This document shows, in pieces, positions 35,170-35,423 of a stretch of DNA of 35,423 nucleotides (positions are counted from its first letter, which is position 1; every line of letters starts with the position of its first letter). Below the pieces are notes generated by a model, which saw only the letters and a program-made list of their open reading frames with translations, did not search any database and had not been told where the DNA came from. The position numbers and the translations under genes were made by a program. This DNA is from Halieaceae bacterium. GTDB lineage: Bacteria; Pseudomonadota; Gammaproteobacteria; Pseudomonadales; Halieaceae. The stretch lies in assembly GCA_028282105.1 (NCBI GenBank), contig JANQIO010000027.1, positions 1 through 35,423 of the forward strand. The letters run 5' to 3'.

Positions 35170-35423
35170 TCAGCGCTTTCCGGTCCTGTAATAGAGATGC
35201 CGGCGTGGCACTTGTACTGACGATTGATGGTAATCAACACCGACGTCAGCGCTTCGGCCGCCGCTGCATTGGCGATAGGGCCGGCATGAAAGCCTCGCAT
35301 GCCGGCGGCCTCCACCAGGGTTATGACCTCGGCGCGGGCATCTTTGCTGTCGCCGGTGACCAACACGTCGCACTCGATACCGTGACCTTCCTGCAGGTGG
35401 TGAGCCGCCACGTTCTGGAAAGC
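35166..35423 (-). CDS. npdG: NADPH-dependent F420 reductase (NpdG/Fno), partial
   Basis: Only the C-terminal 85 codons are inside the window; the gene continues past 35423. AFQNVAAHH, CDVLVTGDS, the AGPIANA segment and the terminal ALTSVLITINRQYKCHAGISITG match the C-terminal domain of F420:NADP oxidoreductase. The enzyme moves hydride between NADPH and F420. Here it is the first visible gene of the F420 operon, overlapping cofE by ATGA, and would supply reduced F420 to dependent enzymes. The NADP-binding half is outside the window, so the identity rests on the C-terminal half and on gene context. Confidence 0.92.
   Translation of the reverse strand, partial: AFQNVAAHHLQEGHGIECDVLVTGDSKDARAEVITLVEAAGMRGFHAGPIANAAAAEALTSVLITINRQYKCHAGISITGPESAE

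Noticed and set aside
33973-35220. 415-codon plus-strand frame across cofD and cofE
   Set aside because: Antisense to two well-supported F420 genes; low-complexity Arg/Ser/Pro composition typical of a shadow frame.
34405-35423. Possible hidden FbiB C-terminal reductase domain or its gene near cofE
   Set aside because: cofE ends at residue 254 and its flanks are directly occupied by npdG and cofD; no nitroreductase-like motifs are present in any frame here.

Overview
The window is a gene-dense, GC-rich (about 60-65% by eye) chromosomal segment of a gammaproteobacterium. Gene order nadB <-> rpoE-rseA-rseB-rseC-degP(mucD)-lepA-lepB-DUF4845-rnc-era-recO, followed by cysM-relA-mazG, matches the Pseudomonas algU/muc region and its downstream genes. 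The flanking ygfX-sdhE / ygfZ block beside nadB fits the same lineage. A marine Cellvibrionales/Halieaceae-like (OM60/NOR5-type) bacterium is my best guess, but that is inference. No tRNA, rRNA, insertion sequence, phage gene or CRISPR array was seen, and no gap between genes exceeds 300 bases.

Layout. 1-4361: a partial lipoprotein gene diverges from a TonB-dependent receptor gene. The receptor runs tail-to-tail into trpS, and a single-domain cyclic-nucleotide-binding protein follows. 4358-9144 (minus): a queuosine-tRNA mannosyltransferase-like protein, an M18 aminopeptidase, a beta-hydroxyacid dehydrogenase, uppP and tsaB. 9213-9758 (plus): mobA, ending in a strong bidirectional terminator shared with the opposing gene for an AlgP/histone H1-like Lys/Ala/Pro repeat protein (9810-10694). 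10843-19318 (minus): adk, mazG, relA, cysM, recO, era, rnc, DUF4845 and lepB. 19327-26178 (minus): lepA and the complete sigma-E envelope-stress operon. 26360-29513: nadB, ygfX, sdhE and ygfZ. 29510-35423 (minus): ung downstream of a coenzyme F420 operon, npdG-cofE-cofD-cofC-fbiC.

Two things stand out. First, the anti-sigma factor RseA is about twice normal length because its N-terminal sigma-binding domain occurs three times in tandem, with an exact 81-residue period. Second, a compact, translationally coupled set of all core F420 biosynthesis genes plus an F420:NADP oxidoreductase sits in a gammaproteobacterial chromosome, a group in which this deazaflavin cofactor is uncommon. FO synthase is the fused CofG-CofH (FbiC) form, and the ligase lacks the FbiB C-terminal reductase domain.

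How the genes work together. The sigma-E block senses envelope damage (RseA, RseB, RseC, DegP) and has a good sigma-E promoter in front of rpoE, which suggests autoregulation. The lepA-to-mazG stretch covers translation, RNA processing, recombination repair, cysteine synthesis and the stringent response. The F420 block would make FO from tyrosine and the riboflavin precursor (FbiC), activate a phospho-acid (CofC), join them (CofD), add glutamate (CofE) and reduce the product with NADPH (NpdG). At smaller scale, three convergent gene pairs overlap by exactly four bases at their stop codons, and several genes have promoter-like -10 boxes 6-9 bases before the start codon with no ribosome binding site, which suggests leaderless mRNAs.
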